Shown here: one piece after another, positions 15,386 to 22,754 of the stretch
Layout: every line of letters begins with the position of its first letter
Numbering within the stretch: position 1 is the stretch's first letter
NCBI RefSeq assembly: GCF_042676245.1
Contig: NZ_JBHTKA010000001.1
Location: forward strand, 1,364,001-1,428,000
DNA: 64,000 bases
Source of the DNA: Ohtaekwangia kribbensis
GTDB taxonomy: Bacteria > Bacteroidota > Bacteroidia > Cytophagales > Cyclobacteriaceae
Direction: 5' to 3'
Translations under genes and position numbers: made by a program
The notes under the pieces: generated by a model
Database searches by the model: none
Told to the model about the DNA's origin: nothing
The model's input: only the letters and a program-made list of their open reading frames with translations

Positions 15386-16531
15386 ATGACCCACAAAAAG
15401 CTCTGCCTGCTCTTGCTTTGTTCCGTTATCGTGCTGTCTGGATGGGCACAGTCTGACAGTCTTCAAGCTGCCCTCGATACCGCCAAGAATCAATATAAGG
15501 TAAAGGCTCTCAATGAGTTTTTCCGAGCTTATCATGAAAAGGACCCGGCACGCGCGGTTGGCTATGCGCGTGAAGCCCTGAACCTCGCTACCGAGATCAA
15601 CGACAAGAAAGGACAGGCTGCCGCCTATAACAACCTCGGTATAGCCTATAAAACACAAGGCGCTTTGGATAAGGCGCTGGAATATTACCTTACCTCGCTG
15701 CGCATCTACGAATCGCTGACCAACAAGGAAGGTATAGCTACCACCAAGAGTAATATAGCTACCATCTACTCCATGAAGAAAGACTACGGGCAGGCTATGA
15801 AATATATGGAAGCATCGTACGCGTTGTTTGTAGAGATGAGGGATGAAGACAAGATCATCCGCTCAATGAACAATCTCGGCAACCTGCACAGCGAAATACA
15901 GCTATATGAAAAAGCCATGAGCTACTTTTCGCAGGCATACCAGCTAAGCGAGAAGAAAGGGAATATATACGCTGATCCGTTGATGAACATGGGGAACCTA
16001 TACTTCCGCCAGAACAACTATCAGCGTGCTGTTGAAAATTATGAGAAGGCACTTGAGCTTGAACGCAAAAGCAACAACAAGCTGGGTGCGCTGAACATTA
16101 TTATCAACCTGGGCATTACCTATACCAAAGCCAAGCAGCCGAAGCCGGCACAAATATACCTGGATGAAGCACTGCTACTCTCCAACGAGTTGCAGGCGTA
16201 TGCTTTCCATCCTACCATTTACAAAACCATTGCCGAAAATTACTCGAACCTCGGCAAGTGGAAGGAAGCGTATGAAGCGCAGTTGAAATATGATGAGACG
16301 CGTGAAAAGATCTATGGCGAAGAGAGTACCCGTAACATCGCGCAGATGGAAATGATCATGGAGTTTCAGCAAAAGGATAAGGAGTTCGATCTGCTCAAGC
16401 AGCAAGACGAGATAACCAAACTTGAACTTCGTAACAGCCGCTTGTTCATTGTGCTTTTCATTTTAGCAGGGCTCGTGGTTTTGGGTGCGCTGAACTTTTA
16501 TTTTCATAGGAGGAAGATTCGGAGGGTTTAG
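15386..16531 (+). CDS. Secreted/membrane TPR protein lacking an output domain
   Basis: 381 residues from ATG 15386 (MTHKKLCLLLL, signal peptide to about SGWAQ). About seven TPR units follow, for example GQAAAYNNLGIAYKTQGALDKALEYY and YADPLMNMGNLYFRQNNYQRAVENYEKAL. After a coiled stretch (EFQQKDKEFDLLKQQDE) comes one transmembrane helix (LFIVLFILAGLVVLGALNFYF) and only a short basic tail (HRRKIRRV). In related Bacteroidetes proteins a histidine kinase or LuxR-type output domain follows the helix; here the gene stops at once, and the last codons run into a repeat array. It may be a truncated sensor. A promoter near 15356 (TACTTTTA) is possible but weak. Confidence 0.85.
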   Translation: MTHKKLCLLLLCSVIVLSGWAQSDSLQAALDTAKNQYKVKALNEFFRAYHEKDPARAVGYAREALNLATEINDKKGQAAAYNNLGIAYKTQGALDKALEYYLTSLRIYESLTNKEGIATTKSNIATIYSMKKDYGQAMKYMEASYALFVEMRDEDKIIRSMNNLGNLHSEIQLYEKAMSYFSQAYQLSEKKGNIYADPLMNMGNLYFRQNNYQRAVENYEKALELERKSNNKLGALNIIINLGITYTKAKQPKPAQIYLDEALLLSNELQAYAFHPTIYKTIAENYSNLGKWKEAYEAQLKYDETREKIYGEESTRNIAQMEMIMEFQQKDKEFDLLKQQDEITKLELRNSRLFIVLFILAGLVVLGALNFYFHRRKIRRV

Positions 16532-16650
16532 GAAAGTCCGAAAGTCGGGAAGTCCGGAGGACGAGAAGTCGGAAAGTTTGGAAGACCGGAAGCGACAAAA
16601 ATGACGGGGAGTATAGAAAGACGGGAAGTCCGAAAAATCAGGAAGTCTAA
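16531..16650. repeat. Degenerate 8-bp tandem array, GGAAGTC family, starting on a stop codon
   Basis: Starting at the G of the TPR gene stop codon the sequence reads in consecutive 8-mers: GGAAAGTC, CGAAAGTC, GGGAAGTC, CGGAGGAC, GAGAAGTC, GGAAAGTT, TGGAAGAC, CGGAAGCG, then decays to about 16650. The consensus is roughly SGGAAGWC. The same family recurs at 22150, 31950 and 32153. The remainder of the gap (16651-16755) shows no gene. Confidence 0.8.
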
Positions 16651-16755
16651 AAATGTCCTTATCGGTGCTATCGATTGAAGTTTAGGGGACCTGGGGACGA
16701 AACTTGCTGAGGGTCAAAACCGTTTCAAGCACGTTAATTTTTTAAACATAAATGC

Positions 16756-16786
16756 TTTCATGGTTAGGGTTCAACACATACCTTTG
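16756..16786 (+). promoter_or_regulatory. Bacteroidetes-type promoter before the 42-residue membrane protein
   Basis: TTTC (16756-16759), 19 bp, TACCTTTG (16779-16786): one mismatch in the -33 box, none in the -7 box of TTTG-N19-TANNTTTG. The start codon follows 23 bp later. Confidence 0.7.
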
Positions 16787-16808
16787 TTGCCGTTAAACAA
16801 CTACAACC

Positions 16809-16937
16809 ATGTTTCAACAGTTTATTGGAGACGGAGCTAATATTTTCATCGCGATCGTAGCTGTAATCGTAGGGTTTGCAACTGCCCTCGGCTATGTAGA
16901 CTTCCTTAAAGTTAAAAAGGAACAGAAGAAAGACTAA
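16809..16937 (+). CDS. 42-residue single-span membrane protein
   Basis: ATG 16809 to TAA 16935-16937. The product starts MFQQFIGDGAN, has one hydrophobic segment (IFIAIVAVIVGFATALGYV) and a short basic tail (KVKKEQKKD). It is shorter than usual gene-calling limits, but it has its own good promoter 23 bp upstream and a terminator 24 bp downstream, so it looks like a genuine monocistronic gene. I do not recognise the family. Small single-span proteins of this shape often modify or stabilise membrane complexes; nothing in the context says which one. The positive-inside rule puts the C-terminus in the cytoplasm. Confidence 0.7.
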   Translation: MFQQFIGDGANIFIAIVAVIVGFATALGYVDFLKVKKEQKKD

Positions 16938-16960
16938 CGCAGATCAACATGCTATAAAAC

Positions 16961-16996
16961 AAAAAAGCCTTGATGCTGCTGCATGAAGGCTTTTTT
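16961..16996. terminator. Bidirectional terminator
   Basis: Stem AAAAAAGCCTT (16961-16971) / AAGGCTTTTTT (16986-16996), with additional GATGC/GCATG-like pairing inside. It serves the 42-residue gene on the plus strand and the thioredoxin-like gene on the minus strand. Confidence 0.88.
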
Positions 16997-17017
16997 GTTT
17001 ACGTACTCTCCTATGTC

Positions 17018-17569
17018 TTAAAACGGAGATTTATACTTCGCTTGCCACTCTTCCCATTTCACACTCTTATAGTGCCCTTCGCCAATGTACTGGGCAATCA
17101 TGTGAAACTCAGGAGCCTGCCGATAGCCCGGAAGTGGCTGAATCATCTTGAAGTCTTCATCGAGAAATACTACGGTTGGGTAACTTAACTGGTTGTTGAG
17201 CAGTGCCGCTGCCAGTTGATGATATCCGTTTCTTCCGCTGGGTACAAACTTGAATGTAGTGCCGTTAAACACAACATCTTCTTTCTGCTCGCCATTGAAC
17301 TTCACGGCATAAAACTTCTCGTTCAGTAACTGCGCTACTTTCGGATCGCTGAATGTATTCTTATCCATTACTTTACACCAGCCGCACCAGTCCGTATAAA
17401 CATCGATGAAGATCGGGCGCTTGCTCTTCTTCGATTTTTCCAACGCTTCTGCAAAGGTCATCCATTTTACAGGTCCCTCTTCGATCGCTTCTGTTGGTCC
17501 AATCAACGTCATCGAGGTGATCATCATCGCGCCAATCAGTGCTGTAGCTGTTAATAATATTTTCTTCAT
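17018..17569 (-). CDS. Secreted thioredoxin-fold protein (CGWC)
   Basis: 183 residues. A signal sequence or membrane anchor (KKILLTATALIGAMMITSM) is followed by a thioredoxin-like domain of the DUF255/'thioredoxin family' type: PIFIDVYTDWCGWCKVMDKNTF with active-site CGWC, then VAQLLNEKFYAVKFNGE and the cis-Pro-like YPTVVFLDEDF. It is likely a periplasmic thiol-disulfide protein; whether it reduces or oxidises cannot be told. Bacteroidetes have many such small thioredoxins for cytochrome or envelope protein maturation. It is monocistronic, bounded by the terminator at 16961-16996. Confidence 0.88.
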   Translation of the reverse strand: MKKILLTATALIGAMMITSMTLIGPTEAIEEGPVKWMTFAEALEKSKKSKRPIFIDVYTDWCGWCKVMDKNTFSDPKVAQLLNEKFYAVKFNGEQKEDVVFNGTTFKFVPSGRNGYHQLAAALLNNQLSYPTVVFLDEDFKMIQPLPGYRQAPEFHMIAQYIGEGHYKSVKWEEWQAKYKSPF

Positions 17570-17708
17570 ACGCTGTAATCCTATGCCTTGGTAGTTAACA
17601 AATTTAGTGATTAAATAAATCTCTGTCGGTGCTTAATCATTTCCAGGCGGCTGGTAGTAACCTTTTCCGATAAAGACGGTAATCTCTGTACGAAAATATA
17701 ATGACGCC

Positions 17709-18008
17709 ATGTTCATAAGTGAACAACATACTGTGCTACAAATCAAGGATCAGACCAAAAAGCGGTCTTTTACCTCTGGCACACCGTTGGTAAAGAGGAA
17801 TGGCGTGAAAAAACATTTTACATACCGCGAACTCACACTTATCATCGGCATCATCGTGGCGGTGGCTATTGTTATTCTCTTCACCATCATGAACCGGCAG
17901 TCGCACGAGCTTTCATCCTATACCATTACGCACCCCGGATTGTTACCATCGTTCGTTTCTACAGCCGATAGCTTTGCTGAAAAAGTAATGACAGTGATTT
18001 TATTTTGA
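17709..18008 (+). CDS. Hypothetical single-span membrane protein
   Basis: 99 residues: a charged, Lys/Thr-rich N-terminal part (about 1-53) with TKKRSFTSG and VKKHFTYRELT, one transmembrane helix (LIIGIIVAVAIVILFTIM), then a short Ser/Thr-rich outside part. I do not recognise a family. The last 9 bp overlap the 3' end of the convergent minus-strand gene at 18000. Codon use looks like that of neighbours and the membrane helix is convincing, but no promoter or ribosome site supports the start, so a shorter start (Met at about residue 62 is too late) seems unlikely. Confidence 0.5.
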   Translation: MFISEQHTVLQIKDQTKKRSFTSGTPLVKRNGVKKHFTYRELTLIIGIIVAVAIVILFTIMNRQSHELSSYTITHPGLLPSFVSTADSFAEKVMTVILF

Positions 18009-18587
18009 TCTACCTGATCTGCGCGGAGCTTCCTTCAGGTTGAAGTAATCGCGGTTAAGATTAAATACCAGAGAAAAACGGTTCCGGTATATCGTGGTGA
18101 TCTCAACATCAGAAAGAGGTATTTGATACCCGTAAAAGAAATCAGCAAACCCCAGAATCGTTAAGCCAACTTTTGGTGTAAACACTAATGATTTACGATC
18201 ATGGCCTGCATCGTTATAGTTACGATCAATGAAGTAAGTCATGTCTGCAGCAACGCCCAATATACCCGCAGTAAATTCATAACCAAGCTTCGGCCCCAGC
18301 AGCAAGTTCTTGTCATCAATAAATATATCGATGGTACAATAAGGACCTTTCGATGCAAGACTTAACGGATGCTTGTAAATATTCTGCCAGTATACTCCGG
18401 CTTCAAAGAAAGCGCGGTCTTGTACACCCACGCCAACCTTGGGTACAAGCCGTGGTTTGGTCCAGTAATATTGAAAGGGCTTTGAACTGGAAGAGTCACT
18501 AACCTGAGCAACCAGTGCTGTTGTACAAAAGAGTAACAGCGCTGATAAAATTATTCTTCCTGAAAATATGCTACGATCTGTATGCAT
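18000..18587 (-). CDS. Putative outer membrane protein, uncharacterised
   Basis: 195 residues from the ATG at 18585-18587 (MHTDRSIFSGR); an upstream Met would add seven residues. The signal peptide is IILSALLLFCTTALVAQ. The mature part has alternating strands rich in Tyr and Gly (FEAGVYWQNIY, LLLGPKLGYEFTAGILGVAADMTYF, LVFTPKVGLTILGFADFFYGY), which suggests a small beta barrel. The C-terminus is a basic tail (RRSGRSK). No family was recognised. The start lies inside the 3' end of the upstream YkgJ-type gene (17-bp overlap on the same strand), so the two are co-transcribed. Confidence 0.65.
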   Translation of the reverse strand: MHTDRSIFSGRIILSALLLFCTTALVAQVSDSSSSKPFQYYWTKPRLVPKVGVGVQDRAFFEAGVYWQNIYKHPLSLASKGPYCTIDIFIDDKNLLLGPKLGYEFTAGILGVAADMTYFIDRNYNDAGHDRKSLVFTPKVGLTILGFADFFYGYQIPLSDVEITTIYRNRFSLVFNLNRDYFNLKEAPRRSGRSK

Positions 18588-19146
18588 AATAATGCAATAT
18601 AACTTCAATTGCCCGCTTCATGGCTTCGTTAATCGGGAAAAAATCTCGTGCCAACTCAAAATCAATAGCATGAAGCTGCATGTAGTAATGACTCATTACC
18701 GGCAATTCTCCTTCGCTTTCTTCTATCTTTTGTGAAGCCTGCTGATAATTACCGGCCTGTTCTGTTTTGATAATCTGGCAGGTAACGAGTTCGCGGTTAC
18801 CATATTTATTAGTTCGCGCAGAGTACCCGAACAGCCTGCAGATCAATCCGCGATGTTTATACTCGGAACATAAACCTGCGCCTCCCTGTGTCGGATTAAG
18901 AATCAAACAAAGAGAAGAATCGTTACCCTGTAATTTTTCAAACCAGGCATAGGCCAGGTCTTGCTGGTATAAATAATGTGCAAATGGAAGAAACTCAAGA
19001 ATGGTAGCTTCAATATCGGCCTTGTAGCAGCACTTGCCACAACCCCACGCACAGTGAAGTCCTGACCAGGACTGAAACGAAGCGATCTCACGATCGAGCT
19101 TTTCAAAGACCTCCTCTACCGCCCGTACTTTTTCTTCCAACTCCAT
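18571..19146 (-). CDS. YkgJ family Cys-cluster protein
   Basis: 191 residues. The Cys cluster is at the front (WGCGKCCYKADIEATILEF) with later Cys residues in CSEYKHRGLICRLFGYS and LVTCQ; this is the CxxCC...C...C pattern of the YkgJ/UPF0153 family, proposed to bind zinc or an iron-sulfur cluster. An N-terminal helix (EEKVRAVEEVFEKLDREIASFQ) precedes it. Members are cytoplasmic and of unknown function. The gene overlaps the next one (outer membrane protein at 18000) by 17 bp. A plain gap separates it from the NTF2-like gene upstream. Confidence 0.82.
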   Translation of the reverse strand: MELEEKVRAVEEVFEKLDREIASFQSWSGLHCAWGCGKCCYKADIEATILEFLPFAHYLYQQDLAYAWFEKLQGNDSSLCLILNPTQGGAGLCSEYKHRGLICRLFGYSARTNKYGNRELVTCQIIKTEQAGNYQQASQKIEESEGELPVMSHYYMQLHAIDFELARDFFPINEAMKRAIEVILHYYAYRS

Positions 19147-19204
19147 AGCACAAAGTTACGAAGAAAGGATTGCTAACCGAAAAATGAATAAATGATCTGT
19201 AGTG

Positions 19205-19669
19205 CTAACGGCCTGCTATATATTTCTGAAGAGCAGCTTTGGCATTGCTGTGAATCTTGTTTTGCACCAATGGACTCCAGCCCAACAATAAACCGGAAGC
19301 TCCCAGCGCCTGCCGCGACCAACGCCAAAGATCGAATGAATCGCGGTGGCGAAGTATCTTTCCTTCTTTGAACTCGAATGATGCCCGGATAACATTATGC
19401 ACCGGCCGGCCTGTTTTGGAAAAAGTATACCACGCCTGCCAGGTGCACGAACCGGTATTGCCGGTGGCCTGCACATTATCGAACGATACCTTCAGATCTT
19501 TGGCTGACGTTAACAACATCTGCCACATCACCCGGACTTCATTTGCGCGAAGATCCTGAAATGCCGGATCGTGAAATGTAGCGTCTGCATGATAGCAGTT
19601 TTGCATCGTGGTATAGTCGCGGTTTTGAAACGCGGTATAGAATTGTTCAATCAGTTGTTTGTGCTCCAT
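19205..19669 (-). CDS. SnoaL-like (NTF2 fold) protein, cytoplasmic
   Basis: 154 residues from MEHKQLIEQFYTAF (ATG 19667-19669; another in-frame ATG lies four codons earlier). The typical SnoaL-like pattern is present: first helix with FQNRDYTTMQNCYHADATFHDPAF, then WQMLLTSAKDLKVSF, TCTWQAWYTFSKTGRPVHNVIRASFEFKEGKI and HRDSFDLWRW. The His/Asp pair in HADATFHDPAF and HRDSFD lines the pocket in polyketide-cyclase relatives. No signal peptide. Substrate unknown. It stands alone between the YkgJ gene and the RibD-like gene on the same strand. Confidence 0.82.
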   Translation of the reverse strand: MEHKQLIEQFYTAFQNRDYTTMQNCYHADATFHDPAFQDLRANEVRVMWQMLLTSAKDLKVSFDNVQATGNTGSCTWQAWYTFSKTGRPVHNVIRASFEFKEGKILRHRDSFDLWRWSRQALGASGLLLGWSPLVQNKIHSNAKAALQKYIAGR

Positions 19670-19730
19670 TTCATTCAGCATTTACATCAAAGTAACAAAA
19701 TACTGACGAACGGAAACATCACCCTGAAAA

Positions 19731-20249
19731 TTACTTCTTCAACTCTTGCTCCTGCCGCGTATACCACAACGATACCAGTCCGGTTTCATAGTGCTTTGTC
19801 TTGACGAGGTTAAAGTATTTGCGCTCGCGTATCTGCTGAAACAAAAGTTTACCACTGCCTAACAACAACGGGTGGATGGATAACCAGAGCTCGTCAACAA
19901 GATCTGCGTTGATAAAAGCTGTAGTAAGACTGGCACCACCAAACAACCATATATTTTTACCGGGTTGTTGTTTAATCTTCTTTACAGCCTCAATGATATC
20001 TCCGGATACCAGCTCAGCTCCTTCCTGTACAGTTTTCAAAGAGTTAGAGAATATATAGGCCTTCTTATCGGGATACAGGTTTCCTCCGGCCATCTCAAAA
20101 CTTTTTCGACCGTAAAATATAGCATCAATGCTTTCTACAAATTCTGTTATACCATAATCCTGGTCGGTAAAGCACCAGTCGTATTCACCATTCGGTCCTT
20201 CTATATATCCATCCAATGTTACGGCAAGTCCTAATGTTATTTTTCTCAT
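19731..20249 (-). CDS. Dihydrofolate reductase-like (RibD C-terminal domain) protein
   Basis: 172 residues. It begins MRKITLGLAVTLDGYIEGPNGEYDW, the hallmark of the RibD_C/YyaP-YwjB group, followed by DAIFYGRKSFEMAGG, KAYIFSNSL and the dinucleotide-binding GKNIWLFGGASLTTAFINADLVDELWLSIHPLLLGSG. These proteins have the dihydrofolate-reductase fold and are thought to be NADPH-dependent reductases, but the substrate is generally unknown. It is followed by a decayed region on the same strand (20278-20620). Confidence 0.88.
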   Translation of the reverse strand: MRKITLGLAVTLDGYIEGPNGEYDWCFTDQDYGITEFVESIDAIFYGRKSFEMAGGNLYPDKKAYIFSNSLKTVQEGAELVSGDIIEAVKKIKQQPGKNIWLFGGASLTTAFINADLVDELWLSIHPLLLGSGKLLFQQIRERKYFNLVKTKHYETGLVSLWYTRQEQELKK

Positions 20250-20277
20250 CTGCTATATATACTTATGTTTGTTTTAG

Positions 20278-20455
20278 TTATCGGTCTGCAGTGTCTACTC
20301 CCAGTTTTTTTAAACTCTTTTTCACCTTGGGTTGTAATCAGAAAATGTTTGCTCTGCGGATCTTTTTCGATCTATCCCAGTTCTTCAAAACGTATTGTAA
20401 CGCGATTGCCAGACTTTCCGCCTATATGCGAAAGCAGCTGATCTGTGGCGCGGAT
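20278..20455 (-). pseudogene. Remnant of an ArsR-type winged-helix regulator (C-terminal part)
   Basis: Minus-strand translation continues in frame from the small ORF at 20456-20620 through its TGA. It gives IRATDQLLSHIGGKSGNR, then VTIRFEELG, a TAG, then IEKDPQSKHFLITTQGEKEF. A one-base shift in an A run then restores KKLGVDTADR and a stop at 20278. The pattern (R-T-...-L-x-H-x-x-G-K-x-G ... L-T-x-x-G-E-x-F-x-x-L-G-[VI]-D) resembles the C-terminal half of ArsR-family regulators. Two stops and a frameshift mark it as decayed. The alignment is by eye. Confidence 0.5.
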
Positions 20456-20620
20456 TCAATTCGTTTCATATGCTTCACTGTATTGTAAACAGATCAACGG
20501 TATATTCCCTGATTCCATTTTCAGTGCAGCTTCCAGTAATCGCTTGCCCTGAGCCGAGTACGCTATGAATATAGCAGTAAGGCCGACCAGTATACCGATC
20601 AGGATAATTATCTTTTTCAT
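20456..20620 (-). pseudogene. Short membrane ORF, probably the 5' part of a decayed gene
   Basis: 54 residues from ATG 20618-20620: MKKIIILIGILVGLTAIFIAYSAQ, one hydrophobic segment, then a short tail ending at TGA (20456-20458). The same frame continues into the ArsR-like remnant. It may be the 5' end of one broken gene, an unrelated fused remnant, or a small membrane protein in its own right. No family is recognised; a coding start is supported only by the hydrophobic N-terminus. Confidence 0.35.
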
Positions 20621-20672
20621 AGTCTGATTTTTCAAGGTGTATAGTTTAACCAGGTATAGCACAGTTATTCTG

Positions 20673-21125
20673 TTATTGAACACCAATCTGTATCTCTACT
20701 GCATTGGCATCCGGATGTTGAAAGTCGACATTCACGTAGATCTCGCGATTCACGGCTTTAGGTGTGAGTTTGTTGTCGGCTATATATTGCAAGAGCTTGC
20801 CATAGCTTTGTGGCATCAGGTTCCACGCACCTTCGTGTTCCATCGTAGCGCACTTGAAGGCCTCGGTTCGCTTAAAGTGAAACTCGCCATCGTAGTCGTG
20901 CGGAACATCGGCTACAGGCAGTGCTACCTCCAACGTAAACGGTTTACTTTCATCCCCCGTAAATCCATAGTAATGCCAGTGCACAGGACCAGTAATACTC
21001 AGTTGCTGTTTTACAGCTTCACGGAAAAGTTGCTGTCCTATCGGTAAAAAAGCATGAAGCTCTTCTACTTTTGTCTCCGTACGGAAGAACAAAAAATTGA
21101 TTGGTTTAACTTCTTTAATTTTCAT
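20673..21125 (-). CDS. GyrI-like/effector-binding domain protein
   Basis: 150 residues from MKIKEVKPINFLFFRTET (ATG 21123-21125). The layout fits the GyrI-like small-molecule-binding fold: first strand with INFLFFRTETKV, helix ELHAFLPIGQQLFREAVKQQ, a turn with GPVHWHYYGF, strands TLEVALPVADV and EAFKCATMEHEGAW, helix SYGKLLQYIADNKL and a final REIYVNVDFQ. It carries only the effector domain and no DNA-binding part. Such stand-alone proteins bind hydrophobic or cationic ligands; the ligand here is not known. The family is also represented by 26370-26993, a longer relative. Confidence 0.72.
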   Translation of the reverse strand: MKIKEVKPINFLFFRTETKVEELHAFLPIGQQLFREAVKQQLSITGPVHWHYYGFTGDESKPFTLEVALPVADVPHDYDGEFHFKRTEAFKCATMEHEGAWNLMPQSYGKLLQYIADNKLTPKAVNREIYVNVDFQHPDANAVEIQIGVQ

Positions 21126-21217
21126 GGTCATAGTTTTTAGAGGGTTATGAACTATATTTCTGTAAATCAACGATCGCGACATGACAGCCCTGTGTCATCA
21201 GTAAAAAAGAAAATTGA

Positions 21218-21667
21218 TTAATCTTCGAGCTCGAGCATTTCCTTCAACCGGAAAATATCACGCGACCGCTCTTCGAGGAACCGGTTCGAAACAAAAGGAT
21301 CAAAGAGTTTATACAAACCACGGGCACGCGCCTGCATCGTAACCTTCATAACGGTACCACTGTGGCAGGGCTCGAACTCGAACGTGCAGGTCGATTGAAA
21401 AGCTCTGTTCTTACTAACCACCGAACGTTTCTGATATGGAATGAACTCAGCTATCTCGCATAGTACGTGCGACTTACCATTGGCGTGTACTTCTTTAAAG
21501 CGAGCGCCAGAAGTGTTACGCTCATCGTTCAGCCATTCCGTGTCTTCAACACGCTGCTGCCACGATGCATTGTTACTGATGTCAGACACATAGTTGAACA
21601 GCGCCCGCACCGGCCAGTTAATTTCTACTTGTTGATGAATGGATCGCATACGGTTTGATTTTTCCAT
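21218..21667 (-). CDS. SRPBCC (START-like) family protein
   Basis: 149 residues from MEKSNRMRSIHQQVEINWP (ATG 21665-21667). The fold is read from the first strand SIHQQVEINWPVRALFNYVSDISN, the Trp-rich WQQRVEDTEWL, strands TCTFEFEPCHSGTVMKVTMQARARG and a long C-terminal helix RFLEERSRDIFRLKEMLE. SRPBCC proteins bind hydrophobic ligands; polyketide cyclase, coenzyme Q-binding and AHSA1 types share this outline. Nothing points to a specific substrate. It is encoded alone, 92 bp upstream of the GyrI-like gene on the same strand. Confidence 0.82.
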   Translation of the reverse strand: MEKSNRMRSIHQQVEINWPVRALFNYVSDISNNASWQQRVEDTEWLNDERNTSGARFKEVHANGKSHVLCEIAEFIPYQKRSVVSKNRAFQSTCTFEFEPCHSGTVMKVTMQARARGLYKLFDPFVSNRFLEERSRDIFRLKEMLELED

Positions 21668-21798
21668 AAAGCAACACCCCGCCCGTGACAACGGTATGTC
21701 AACAAGTTTTTAAAAGATTCTAAAATTTTCAGGAACGTCCGGAATCTGCTACTTTACCTCCTCACCTATCGATTTATTATTCTATCATATTATCACAC

Positions 21799-22167
21799 AT
21801 GAAAAAACTTATCCAACTCGAAGAATTTATAATGTTTCTGGCAACGCTGGTGCTGTTTAACTTTCTTGGTTTGAGCTGGTGGTGGTTCGCGGGCTGCATC
21901 TTGTTGCCCGACATAAGCATGATTGGGTATATACATAATGCCAGAACGGGGGCCTGGCTCTACAATATAGCTCACCATCGTGCCCTCGCAGTTATTGTCT
22001 GGCTTGGAGGATATTTTCTCGGAAATATAGTCGTTGAGTTTATCGGACTGATTCTATTCTCGCACGCTACGATGGACCGGATGCTGGGATATGGGTTGAA
22101 GTATGAGAGCGGGTTTAGGTTTACGCATTTGGGGGAGATTGGGAGAGAAGTAAGAAGTAAAAAGTAA
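21799..22167 (+). CDS. DUF4260 family membrane protein
   Basis: 122 residues with four hydrophobic segments. The first helix is LEEFIMFLATLVLFNFLGL; the signature ILLPDISMIGYIHNARTGAWLYNIAHHRAL and the end HATMDRMLGYGLKYESGFRFTHLGEIG are characteristic of DUF4260, a small integral membrane family of unknown function. The C-terminal tail (GREVRSKK) is encoded inside a repeat array (22150-22232), so the native end may have been altered by the array. ATG 21799 follows an AT-rich leader. It is monocistronic. Confidence 0.9.
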   Translation: MKKLIQLEEFIMFLATLVLFNFLGLSWWWFAGCILLPDISMIGYIHNARTGAWLYNIAHHRALAVIVWLGGYFLGNIVVEFIGLILFSHATMDRMLGYGLKYESGFRFTHLGEIGREVRSKK

Positions 22168-22232
22168 AAAGTCCGGAAGTCGGGAAGTTTGTGTGGGGAG
22201 TGTGGGTATAGGGTCTGGTTGAGTTGGAATGG
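22150..22232. repeat. Degenerate short tandem array overlapping the end of the DUF4260 gene
   Basis: GAAGTAA units (7 bp) inside the last codons pass into GGAAGTC-type octamers (AAAGTCCG, GAAGTCGG, GAAGTTT) and then GTGTGGGG-like units to about 22232. It belongs to the same family as 16531 and 31950. The stop codon of the gene lies within it. Confidence 0.65.
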
Positions 22233-22246
22233 TATTATATATAAAT

Positions 22247-22279
22247 AAAAAAGTATCGCAGACCGTGGTTTGCGATACT
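22247..22279 (-). terminator. Terminator of the DoxX gene
   Basis: Stem AGTATCGCA (22252-22260) / TGCGATACT (22271-22279). The A run at 22247-22251 is a U tract on the minus strand. Confidence 0.8.
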
Positions 22280-22303
22280 GGATATATATAAAGTGTGTGC
22301 TGC

Positions 22304-22717
22304 TTACAAGCTTGCAGTTGTTTTGCTGGCAAGCAATGGTTTAAAGGCACTGCGATATGCCCACGCGAGGAACAAGTTGAGGAGTAGTATAACTACGCCC
22401 ATCGCGGAGCCTTCCGGTGCCAGGTATACATGGAATAGCAGTATATTCAGACTTACCGGCACTAAAATTACCAAGGAGAGCGGCACGAATAATCCCACCA
22501 GCAACAGGGCTCCGAATATCACTTCCAGTCCTTTAAGGAATGGGAAAAAGTATCCTGATTGAAACAACCCGGTAGTAAAAGCTTCAGCTTGTGGAGTAGG
22601 TGTAGGGCCGTTCATTGGTATAAAGTGAAAGAAAAAGTTGAGACCGAAAACAAAATAGATAAGTCCCAATACAACACGTGCTGCAATTACTGCAACTGAT
22701 TTGATTTTAGCTGACAT
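22304..22717 (-). CDS. DoxX family membrane protein
   Basis: 137 residues with four transmembrane segments: AVIAARVVLGLIYFVFGLNFFF, FLKGLEVIFGALLLVGLF, LSLVILVPVSLNILLF and a last helix VVILLLNLFLAWAYRSAF. The opening helix with the Phe-Gly-Leu-Asn-Phe-Phe turn and overall size are those of the DoxX/DoxD-like group. Some DoxX proteins take part in thiol or quinone redox at the membrane; this one could also be a simple uncharacterised member. It lies just downstream of the ene-reductase on the same strand (37-bp gap) and may be co-transcribed with it. Confidence 0.85.
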   Translation of the reverse strand: MSAKIKSVAVIAARVVLGLIYFVFGLNFFFHFIPMNGPTPTPQAEAFTTGLFQSGYFFPFLKGLEVIFGALLLVGLFVPLSLVILVPVSLNILLFHVYLAPEGSAMGVVILLLNLFLAWAYRSAFKPLLASKTTASL

Positions 22718-22754
22718 AAATTATATAGTTTTTAAAGTAGGTTTCTGTTGTTGA

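Noticed and set aside
20456..20458. TGA as selenocysteine
   Set aside because: The same frame has another stop and a frameshift further on; no SECIS-like hairpin was noted.
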